From Bdellovibrionales bacterium (lineage in GTDB: Bacteria > Bdellovibrionota > UBA1018 > CAIMNF01): 16,167 nucleotides of DNA. Below, piece by piece: positions 7,572 through 13,274 of this stretch (position 1 is the first letter of the stretch; each line of letters opens with the position of its first letter). Made by a program: the position numbers and the translations under genes. The notes under the pieces were generated by a model, which worked only from the letters and a program-made list of their open reading frames with translations, had not been told where the DNA came from and made no database searches. Where the stretch lies: positions 1 through 16,167 of the forward strand of contig CANGWP010000039.1 of NCBI GenBank assembly GCA_947457605.1. The letters run 5' to 3'.

Positions 7572-8352
7572 ATCTGCGATTGTTCTGGAGAATCTCCATA
7601 AGTCCTTCCGAGGAGGAAGGGACGAGATTCTTCGTGGAGTTGACCTTGAGTTTCCCAGGGGAAAGCTTACTTATATCCTTGGACCATCGGGAACGGGAAA
7701 GTCCGTTACCTTAAAGCACATTTTGGGGCTTTTGGATCCGGACCAGGGCAGAGTCACGGTTTTTGGAACAGATCTTGCCAAATTGAATGTAACCGAGAAG
7801 ATCAAGTTTCGTGAAAAGTTCGGAATGGTGTTTCAGAACTCAGCCCTTTTTGATGACATGACGGTGTTTGAAAATGTGGCATTCCCGCTTCGGGAGCATA
7901 CCAAACTGTCCGAAGAAGAGATCGAAAGAGAGGTGGTTTCGGTTTTAAAGACTCTCGGGATGAATGGTCCCTATGACAAGTTTCCCAATGAAATTTCAGG
8001 GGGAATGCGCAAAAGAGTGGGGATTGCGCGCGCGATCGTCAGAAAACCAGAGATTCTTCTTTATGATGAGCCAACAACGGGGCTCGATCCCTACACCCGG
8101 ATTACGGTCGATGAATTGATCGAGAAAATTAAGTCTGATCTAAAGCTAACCTCGGTTGTGATTTCCCATGACATCCCGTCCGCGCTTCGTCTTGCAGATC
8201 AGATTGTTTTTCTGGATCAGGGAAAGGTGGCGTTCAGGGGGCTGCCGGCAGAGTTTGTGAGATCAGATCATCCCGCGATTCGAAAGTTCCTGGATGCGGA
8301 TCTGGTTTCATTTCGCGCGCTTTCCATCGCAGAAAATGGAGGTCGCTCATGA
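7561..8352 (+). CDS. mlaF: ABC transporter ATP-binding protein, MlaF type
   Basis: The 263-residue ATPase has Walker A GPSGTGKS (41-48, K47), the Mla-style Q-loop GMVFQNSALFDDMTVFENV (centred near 93), the signature ISGGMRKRVGIARA (S146 first serine), Walker B LLYDEPTTGLDP (D169, E170) and H-loop H203 in ISHD. The FQNSALFDDMTVFENVAFPL and SGGMRKRVG patterns are typical of MlaF, the ATPase of the MCE phospholipid transporter that moves lipids between inner and outer membrane. The usual permease (mlaE) and MCE protein (mlaD) do not follow or precede it here, so they must be elsewhere if it works this way. ATG 7561 is chosen over the upstream GTG/ATG readings because it starts the domain properly; it overlaps alr by 11 bases. 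Its stop overlaps the next ATG. Confidence 0.9.
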   Translation: MSLESAIVLENLHKSFRGGRDEILRGVDLEFPRGKLTYILGPSGTGKSVTLKHILGLLDPDQGRVTVFGTDLAKLNVTEKIKFREKFGMVFQNSALFDDMTVFENVAFPLREHTKLSEEEIEREVVSVLKTLGMNGPYDKFPNEISGGMRKRVGIARAIVRKPEILLYDEPTTGLDPYTRITVDELIEKIKSDLKLTSVVISHDIPSALRLADQIVFLDQGKVAFRGLPAEFVRSDHPAIRKFLDADLVSFRALSIAENGGRS

Positions 8353-8840
8353 GATGGTGGATGATTCGGCACCAGGACCATACGGTTTCAAGGCCGATTC
8401 CAGAGCTTTCTCTGATTGCCAAGATAGAGGCAGGAGAGCTCGCGCAAAAAGATGAGATTTGCGCGTCAGCCGGATATTGGTTCTCCATCCAGGATGTGGC
8501 AGAAGTGCGGAAATCTTTCGGCGAAATCAAGCTCGAGCGAAATCTGCCCAATGATGGAGAAACCTCGACCACGATTCAGGGAAATGCAAAGACTGTCGTC
8601 AGCCAGCCTTCAGAATCGCACGAAACGCCTTCATTCAAGGGTGGAGAGTTGAGTGCGGGGAGGGGGGGGCTGCACCGGAGTCCAAAGCCCGTGGCGCAAA
8701 CATCCTCCAGCAAGGCTTATTTTGAATCTCTTGAAGAGGAACCAGAGGTTTCCATTTGGAGTCAGATTGCACTGCTCTTGGTGATCGTGCTCATTTTTTC
8801 CGGGACGATTTACCTGCTTTGGACCAATTCGCGGAAGTAG
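8349..8840 (+). CDS. Small GYF-like protein with C-terminal membrane anchor
   Basis: The 163-residue protein has three parts. An N-terminal domain (1-60) starts MRWWMIRHQ and carries DEICASAGYWFSIQDVAEVR (35-54), a pattern like the GYF_2 peptide-binding-like domains common in some Gram-negative lineages. A low-complexity polar linker (about 61-125) follows, then a single membrane helix (about 137-158, IALLLVIVLIFSGTIYLLW) with a short NSRK tail. With no signal peptide it would be tail-anchored, with the GYF-like domain in the cytoplasm. It overlaps the ABC ATPase by 4 bases and is the last gene of the operon, so it may recruit a partner to the membrane near that transporter (inference). Its linker contains a G8 run at 8662-8669. 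Its last 50 bases overlap dciA on the other strand. Confidence 0.75.
   Translation: MRWWMIRHQDHTVSRPIPELSLIAKIEAGELAQKDEICASAGYWFSIQDVAEVRKSFGEIKLERNLPNDGETSTTIQGNAKTVVSQPSESHETPSFKGGELSAGRGGLHRSPKPVAQTSSSKAYFESLEEEPEVSIWSQIALLLVIVLIFSGTIYLLWTNSRK
8662..8669. repeat. G8 homopolymer in the linker of the GYF-like gene
   Basis: Eight consecutive G encode part of R-G-G. Loss or gain of one G would shift the frame and stop translation before the membrane helix in either case. Confidence 0.9.
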
Positions 8841-9156
8841 TGTTCTGAGATCCCAGGAAAAAAATGTCTGAGATCCACTCTTGTCCTGTTCTCGGAGCTC
8901 CGAGGCGGGCTCTCAAGTGGCGGTTCAGCTTTTGAATGACCAGGTTCTTGTTGGAGTGAAGCTCTTGTCGCCAAACCGGTTTTTCAACTGAAATGAAAAG
9001 AATTGTGCCCCTGATCTGTACGGCTTTTGAGTGTTTTGCAATGGATTCTCCGATTGCTTCAGGCCAAAGCTCAAGAACCCTGGCTTCCTCGACGCCCTTT
9101 CCCAGGTCTGGGTTTGAAGAAAGTATCCTTTTTAAAACCTGGCTTAGGGAATCCAT
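8791..9156 (-). CDS. dciA: DciA-type replicative helicase loader (DUF721)
   Basis: The 121-residue protein matches the DUF721/DciA domain. ELWPEAIGESIAKHS at 29-43 (W31 key) is followed by the beta core VQIRGTILFISVEKPVWRQE (46-65) and a helix HSNKNLVIQKLNRHLRARLG (67-86), with a short strand ISDIFF (95-100) and a basic, disordered-looking tail. DciA interacts with the DnaB replicative helicase and is the widespread loader in bacteria lacking phage-derived DnaC or DnaI. The start is the ATG at 9156, just before the domain; the frame is open further upstream, but that part runs antisense to lptE and looks non-coding. No Shine-Dalgarno is visible at 9156. It is divergent from lptE (51-base gap), and its last 50 bases overlap the GYF-like gene tail to tail. 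The family call is by motif only. Confidence 0.85.
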   Translation of the reverse strand: MDSLSQVLKRILSSNPDLGKGVEEARVLELWPEAIGESIAKHSKAVQIRGTILFISVEKPVWRQELHSNKNLVIQKLNRHLRARLGAPRTGQEWISDIFFLGSQNTTSANWSKAGKSSRKK

Positions 9157-9165
9157 CCGGCATTC

Positions 9166-9195
9166 AGTCTTGGCAAAACCCCCGGAGTTTGTCAA
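9166..9195 (-). promoter_or_regulatory. Predicted dciA promoter, interlocked with the lptE promoter
   Basis: On the minus strand a perfect -35 TTGACA (9195-9190), an 18-base spacer and a weak -10 AAGACT (9171-9166, 3 of 6) end 9 bases before the dciA ATG. Both boxes overlap those of the opposing lptE promoter. Confidence 0.4.
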
Positions 9196-9198
9196 AAT
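9170..9198 (+). promoter_or_regulatory. lptE: Predicted lptE promoter
   Basis: The -35 TTGGCA (9170-9175, 5 of 6), a 17-base spacer and the -10 CAAAAT (9193-9198, 4 of 6) end 9 bases before the lptE ATG, leaving almost no leader and no Shine-Dalgarno. Confidence 0.45.
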
Positions 9199-9207
9199 CC
9201 CCGTTTC

Positions 9208-9786
9208 ATGAGGTCCAGTTTTATTTTCATCTGCGTTCTTCTCCTGTCGCCGGGATGTGGTTATACCCTGCGAGGAAACAGCCGTGTTTTTTTTGATAAA
9301 AACGAGATCAGGACTCTTTACGTGGCCCCCGTTCGAAATGACTCCTTCAAGGCAGGTGTCGAAATTACGGTGTACAATGCGATTCGGAAGCGGATCGCTC
9401 AGGGAGGCTATGTTCGAATTGTGGACCAAAGGTCCCAAGCGGACGGAGAGATTCGGGCGACAATCTCCAGCGCATCCTACACGCCCGCAGGGATCACAAC
9501 TGCCGATCAGCTCGCGCCAGTACAAACGGGGCCTTCAAACGTCCAGATCGCATCCGCATATAATGTGAATATGAATATTTCCTTCGAAATGGAAAGTTTG
9601 AAAACCAAGAAGCTTCTCTGGTCTGATGCCTTTGTGCGTCAAAAGTCATTTTCGGCCTCCACTTACCTCGGGTCCCTGGGAACCACCTCTGCCCTGATCA
9701 ATGAAAGCGACTTTGAACGAACCCTTGGCGAGTTATCCTCCAGTATTGTGATCGATGCCGAAGAGTCGATGAATTCGATTTTCTAG
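9208..9786 (+). CDS. lptE: LPS-assembly lipoprotein LptE
   Basis: The 192-residue protein starts with a lipoprotein signal peptide. The lipidated cysteine is C17, in LLLSPGCGYTLRG. The CGYxLRG sequence right after lipidation is the hallmark of LptE, the outer-membrane lipoprotein that plugs LptD and helps insert lipopolysaccharide into the outer leaflet. The next part, IRTLYVAPVRNDSFKAGVE (34-52 region), followed by a helix and alternating strands, fits the LptE fold, as does the length. The lipobox has proline at -2 and serine at -3, less standard than LxGC but workable. It is not in the frequent leuS-lptE-holA context; its neighbours are dciA (divergent) and a secreted phosphoesterase-like gene 23 bases downstream. 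The start ATG 9208 has no Shine-Dalgarno. Confidence 0.88.
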   Translation: MRSSFIFICVLLLSPGCGYTLRGNSRVFFDKNEIRTLYVAPVRNDSFKAGVEITVYNAIRKRIAQGGYVRIVDQRSQADGEIRATISSASYTPAGITTADQLAPVQTGPSNVQIASAYNVNMNISFEMESLKTKKLLWSDAFVRQKSFSASTYLGSLGTTSALINESDFERTLGELSSSIVIDAEESMNSIF

Positions 9787-9793
9787 GAATCTC

Positions 9794-9802
9794 TGATACA
9801 CT
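9794..9802 (+). promoter_or_regulatory. Extended -10-like element TGA-TACACT before the phosphoesterase-like gene
   Basis: The TG plus hexamer TACACT (9797-9802, 4 of 6) lies 7 bases before ATG 9810, which has no Shine-Dalgarno. I see no good -35, so this depends on the extended -10 and remains tentative. Confidence 0.3.
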
Positions 9803-9809
9803 CGAAAAT

Positions 9810-10667
9810 ATGAAGATCTCCGGATTGTGGAATGGGTTGGTCGCACTGGGTTTGATTTGGTTTGCGGGGATTTCGCATGCTGCGAGCGCGGTCCCGGCGT
9901 TGGACAGGGTGGTTTGGATCTGGCTCGAAGGGGTTTCGTTTTCGGAGGGGAGCTCAGGCCCTTTTTTAAAGAATATCTTGCGCAACCAACCATCGGTTCG
10001 GTTTTCCGGATTTCAACCGGTCAATCCCAGCACTCAGGGAAATGCCATCGCAATGATCGCAGGATCGGATCTTGGAGTGAAAGACAATGAGCTGACTAGG
10101 ATTTTCTCGCCCACACTTGTGGATCTTCTTGAGTCAAAGGGGATTCCCTGGAAGGTATATGCCGAGGATTTTCCAGGGGCTTGCTATCTGAGTCCGGGAC
10201 TTGGAAATTACAAGCGGTATCGGGTTCCGTTTCTTTCTGTGGATCGCATCCAGTCAGATCGATATCTTTGCATGAATATCCTGAATTACTCAAATTATCA
10301 GGATGACTTGAAAAACGGGACTCTTGCGCGATTTTCTGTGATCATTCCCAATCTTAAGAACAGTGGGGCATTTGGAGACTCAGGCGCGGTGGATGCGGGA
10401 TTAAAAACAATCTTGAATCCGATCCTTCGCAATGAGGACCTGATGAACAGAACTACCTTTGTTTTGAGCACCATTAATCCGGCAGCGTCCCGACAAGATG
10501 CTCCATTCGCCATGGTGTTTGGAAAAACTGTCAAGGATTATGGACGGGTGGTGAAGGATCCGGTGAACCACTATTCAGTTCTGAGAACCTTGGAAGAAGG
10601 ACTCGGTCTTGGAAGCTTAAACCAGGAAGATGCAAAAGCCACCCCGCTGGAAGGGTTTTGGAACTAG
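9810..10667 (+). CDS. Secreted phosphoesterase-fold protein (PF04185-like), probably lacking catalytic metal ligands
   Basis: The 285-residue protein has a signal peptide (about 1-24, ending SHA). Its body follows the layout of SapM/AcpA-type phosphoesterases: a first strand RVVWIWLEG (33-41), PFLKNIL, a STQGNAIAMIAGS segment in place of the usual S.PNY.A...G, WKVYAEDFPGACYLSP, a middle part ending in SVIIPNLKNSG, and a C-terminal NHYSVLRTLEEGLGL (253-267). However, key positions differ. The usual ENHS reads EGVS (E40 kept, N to G41), the ND.HD segment after IPNL is absent, and the WDE metal ligands appear as STIN (220-223). It may therefore bind rather than cleave its ligand. It follows lptE by 23 bases. 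Fold assignment is by pattern; inactivity is inference. Confidence 0.72.
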   Translation: MKISGLWNGLVALGLIWFAGISHAASAVPALDRVVWIWLEGVSFSEGSSGPFLKNILRNQPSVRFSGFQPVNPSTQGNAIAMIAGSDLGVKDNELTRIFSPTLVDLLESKGIPWKVYAEDFPGACYLSPGLGNYKRYRVPFLSVDRIQSDRYLCMNILNYSNYQDDLKNGTLARFSVIIPNLKNSGAFGDSGAVDAGLKTILNPILRNEDLMNRTTFVLSTINPAASRQDAPFAMVFGKTVKDYGRVVKDPVNHYSVLRTLEEGLGLGSLNQEDAKATPLEGFWN

Positions 10668-10671
10668 CAAA

Positions 10672-10694
10672 AGCTCACGAATGTTTCGTGAGCT
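10672..10694 (-). terminator. Perfect 10-bp hairpin at the convergent gene ends, likely terminator
   Basis: AGCTCACGAA (10672-10681) and TTCGTGAGCT (10685-10694) form a 10-bp perfect stem with a 3-base loop. On the minus strand the stem is followed by TTTG, a short U-stretch, so it mainly suits the acyl-CoA dehydrogenase mRNA, though it starts only 5 bases after the stop of the plus-strand gene and could act both ways. It includes the dehydrogenase stop codon. Confidence 0.65.
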
Positions 10695-11856
10695 CGTCCG
10701 CAACCTCGCCCAGCATTTGACGGGCAATGATCACTCTCAGGATCTCGTTGGTCCCTGCCCCGATCTCGATCAATTTTGCATCCCGCATTTGTCGCTCAAC
10801 AGGAAACTCGCGGGTGTACCCATATCCTCCGAGAATTTGGATGGCATCCAGTCCCACCTGGGTTGCCATTTGCGCTGATTGGAGCTTGGCCTTGGCGGCC
10901 ATCATGGATGCTTCTTTCCCGGTCATGAGCCCCATGTCCCAGGTTTTCGCAGCTTGATAGGTAAGGGCACGGCAGGCCTCATACCAGGCGGCAGCTTCGG
11001 TGAGTCGCTCTTGGATTTGCTGGAAGGCGCCGATGGGGATGTTGAACTGTTTGCGTTCCTTTGCGTATTGGGTTGCAACCTCAATGCAGTTTCTTGCGAT
11101 GCCAAGAGAGATCCCGGCGATGGTGATCCGTTCAATGTCCAGATTTCGCATCATGGACTTCAGGCTTGCGCCCTCAGCTCCGATTCGGTTTTCTTCTGGA
11201 ATTTTCACATCCGTAAACCAAAGTTCACCAGTGGGGGAGGCACGCATTCCCATTTTCTTGAATTTTTTCCCAGTCGTGAACCCGGACATTCCTTTTTCCA
11301 CAATAAAGGTGGAGACATCTTTTTTGGAGGGGCCTGTTTTTGCATAACAGTAAAAGACGTGGCCATTGGGTCCGTTTGTGATCCAAGACTTCGAACCATT
11401 CAAGACATAGCTTCCGTCGGATCTCTTTTCCGCGCGACTCAGCATCCCGAGCGCATCAGATCCAGAACCGGGCTCACTCATGCCCATTCCACCGATTTGC
11501 TCGCCGGAAATGAGCTTTGGGAGAAACCTTTGTTTTTGAGCTTTGGTTGCATTGGAACCGATCTGATTCACGCAAAGAATGGCGTGGGCAAGGTAGGAGA
11601 GGGTGGTGGAGGCATCCACCGCTGCCATTTCTTCCATGACCAGGGTCGCAGCGACTGCTCCCATTCCCGCTCCGCCATCCTCTTCGGGGACCGTGATTCC
11701 GAGCAAGCCCAGTTCCCCGAGCTTTTTGAAGCCCTCCTCATTGAACCCTTCGATCTCATCCAAGTGTTCGATTTTTGGTGCGAGTTCTTCTTTGGCGAAG
11801 GCCCGTACGGATTCTGCGAGGAGTTTTTCTTCATTGCTGATGAACCAGAGTGACAT
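10675..11856 (-). CDS. Acyl-CoA dehydrogenase, isovaleryl-CoA dehydrogenase type
   Basis: The 393-residue flavoenzyme has the full acyl-CoA dehydrogenase plan: N-terminal helical part (1-120), FAD/substrate strand region with GMSEPGSGSD (125-134) and WITNG (158-162), and C-terminal helices with ERKQFNIPIGAFQQIQ and QILGGYGYTREFPVERQMRD. At the position where medium-chain enzymes carry their catalytic glutamate it reads IGAGTNE (365-371, no Glu at the base site), while E242 in NLDIER occupies the place of the catalytic glutamate of isovaleryl-CoA dehydrogenase. This points to a branched short-chain acyl-CoA substrate, as in leucine breakdown, with electrons passed to ETF. No other leucine-pathway gene is next to it. 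The start at 11856 has no Shine-Dalgarno. A hairpin covers its stop. It diverges from rlmN. Confidence 0.93.
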   Translation of the reverse strand: MSLWFISNEEKLLAESVRAFAKEELAPKIEHLDEIEGFNEEGFKKLGELGLLGITVPEEDGGAGMGAVAATLVMEEMAAVDASTTLSYLAHAILCVNQIGSNATKAQKQRFLPKLISGEQIGGMGMSEPGSGSDALGMLSRAEKRSDGSYVLNGSKSWITNGPNGHVFYCYAKTGPSKKDVSTFIVEKGMSGFTTGKKFKKMGMRASPTGELWFTDVKIPEENRIGAEGASLKSMMRNLDIERITIAGISLGIARNCIEVATQYAKERKQFNIPIGAFQQIQERLTEAAAWYEACRALTYQAAKTWDMGLMTGKEASMMAAKAKLQSAQMATQVGLDAIQILGGYGYTREFPVERQMRDAKLIEIGAGTNEILRVIIARQMLGEVADELTKHS

Positions 11857-11862
11857 GCGCTA

Positions 11863-11891
11863 AGTGTGCCTATAAGGCTCCACAATTTCAA
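11863..11891 (-). promoter_or_regulatory. Predicted acyl-CoA dehydrogenase promoter
   Basis: On the minus strand, TTGAAA (11891-11886, 5 of 6), a 17-base spacer and CACACT (11868-11863, 3 of 6) end 6 bases before the ATG. The -35 box lies in the left arm of the inverted repeat 11885-11934, so a protein bound there could control it. Confidence 0.35.
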
Positions 11892-11934
11892 TAGAATGGA
11901 GTCTCGAAAATACGGATTCATTCTGAATTGAAAT
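11885..11934. repeat. Inverted repeat in the acyl-CoA dehydrogenase/rlmN gap, possible operator
   Basis: ATTTCAATAGAATG (11885-11898) is mirrored by CATTCTGAATTGAAAT (11919-11934); the arms pair over 8 plus 6 bases with a 2-base bulge and a 20-base centre. It lies in the 149-base divergent gap and covers the predicted -35 of the dehydrogenase. No regulator gene is adjacent. Confidence 0.5.
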
Positions 11935-11965
11935 CATGGAATGGGTGGGGACGACTCATGTTATC

Positions 11966-11994
11966 TCGACTATTTTGATCAGATGTGCTAGGCT
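11966..11994 (+). promoter_or_regulatory. rlmN: Predicted rlmN promoter
   Basis: TCGACT (11966-11971, 4 of 6), a 17-base spacer and an extended -10 TGC-TAGGCT (hexamer 11989-11994, the three most conserved bases kept) lie 11 bases before ATG 12006. If used, the transcript starts at or just before the ATG, which would exclude the upstream in-frame GTG 11985. Confidence 0.35.
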
Positions 11995-12005
11995 CCCCAG
12001 CCTGC

Positions 12006-13274
12006 ATGCTGATTTTTCAATCACTCACAAAATCTGAACTCGCCGAAGCGCTTCTTCCGCTAAGCTCCGCACGTGAAGAGCGGGATCTGAACCGGATTTG
12101 GGATGAATCCGAGCGCGAAGAATTGCTTGCGAAAATCGAAAAAAAGAAGCGGAAGCAAGCAGAGATGCGTGCAAAACAGCTCTTTCATTGGGTTTACCAG
12201 CGCGCGGTCACCGACTATGACCAAATGACCGACATTGCAAAGGACATTCGTGCATGGCTCAAGGACAATGTCCGGATTTTCAGGCTCGAGGAGAGCTATT
12301 CAAAACAGTCGGATGATGGCACTTACAAATTTCTTTGGAAATTGAACGATACCAAGACCATTGAGTCGGTGATCATTCCAGCAGCGCTAAAAGAGAAAAT
12401 CGGGGATGAGGTTGTGGAAGCGCTTTCGGATGGAAAGCGATATGCCGGGATTGAGACGGATCGGGTAGGGCTTGATCGCGAATTGGATTCCGACTCATGG
12501 GCGCGACTTACGGCATGCATATCCTCTCAGGTCGGTTGTGCGATGGCCTGCAAGTTTTGTCTGACCGGAGTCCAGGGGCTTGATCGTTCGCTGGAGGTCC
12601 ACGAAGTGGTCACGCAGGTGCATGAGCTCAGGATGCGTGCTCCTGTCACCAATATTGTTTTCATGGGAATGGGTGAACCCCTCCATAACGTGAAAAACAT
12701 TGCAAAAGCCTGCCAAATTCTGCTCGATGAAGACGGAATGAATTTCTCAAAAAGAAAGGTGACCGTCTCCACCTCAGGTCTGGTGCCTGGCATCTATGAG
12801 TTGTATCAATCGACCGATGTGTCCCTTGCGATTTCCCTGAATGCTTCGACGGACGAGCAGCGCTCCCAGATCATGCCTGTCAACAAAAGGTGGAACATCG
12901 AACAACTTCTGGAGGCATGTCGACGGGTTCCGCTCGGCGGGCATCGGAGAATCACTTTCGAATACGTGATGCTGAAAGATTTCAATGATTCGATCGAAGA
13001 TGCCCATCGAGTGGCAAAGCTCCTCCGCGGAATTCCTGCAAAAGTGAATTTGATCCCGTTCAACGAACATCCGGGAGCTGATTTCAAGCGACCGGGGGAT
13101 GAGACCGTGATGCGGTTTCAGCGCACGCTTTTGAATCAGGGGTACACGGCGACCGTTCGGATTTCACGAGGGCGCGACATTCTTGCGGCCTGTGGACAGC
13201 TCAGATCCCTGTTTGGAACTGCGCGGGGTACCGAGAAACACCGGGATTACGGAAACAAGGTTGAGCAAGCCTGA
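12006..13274 (+). CDS. rlmN: 23S rRNA/tRNA adenine-C2 methyltransferase RlmN, with two extra segments
   Basis: This radical-SAM enzyme methylates A2503 of 23S rRNA and A37 of some tRNAs. Its 4Fe-4S motif CAMACKFC supplies C178, C182 and C185. The two other family cysteines are present as C171 (TACISSQ) and C396 (AACGQL, the mCys that is itself methylated). GMGEP at 221-225 binds SAM, and NLIPFNEHPG is also typical. The 422-residue length exceeds the usual 345-385 because of two insertions. A charged helical stretch lies at about 20-54 before RAKQLFHWVY, and roughly 40 residues lie between IP (124-125) and the cysteine motif. ATG 12006 gives the normal N-terminus; GTG 11985 is an alternative. 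The last 28 bases overlap the convergent small gene. Confidence 0.95.
   Translation: MLIFQSLTKSELAEALLPLSSAREERDLNRIWDESEREELLAKIEKKKRKQAEMRAKQLFHWVYQRAVTDYDQMTDIAKDIRAWLKDNVRIFRLEESYSKQSDDGTYKFLWKLNDTKTIESVIIPAALKEKIGDEVVEALSDGKRYAGIETDRVGLDRELDSDSWARLTACISSQVGCAMACKFCLTGVQGLDRSLEVHEVVTQVHELRMRAPVTNIVFMGMGEPLHNVKNIAKACQILLDEDGMNFSKRKVTVSTSGLVPGIYELYQSTDVSLAISLNASTDEQRSQIMPVNKRWNIEQLLEACRRVPLGGHRRITFEYVMLKDFNDSIEDAHRVAKLLRGIPAKVNLIPFNEHPGADFKRPGDETVMRFQRTLLNQGYTATVRISRGRDILAACGQLRSLFGTARGTEKHRDYGNKVEQA

Noticed and set aside
9157..9525. N-terminal extension of dciA to a start at 9525
   Set aside because: The extension is antisense to lptE, cysteine- and asparagine-rich without pattern; the DUF721 domain begins right after ATG 9156.
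10879..11853. A 324-residue open frame on the plus strand
   Set aside because: It runs antisense over the well-supported acyl-CoA dehydrogenase and shows no domain pattern; its length is a by-product of codon use on the other strand.
10675..11856. Medium-chain or short-chain acyl-CoA dehydrogenase
   Set aside because: The catalytic Glu of those enzymes is absent at IGAGTNE, and E242 is in the isovaleryl-CoA dehydrogenase position.
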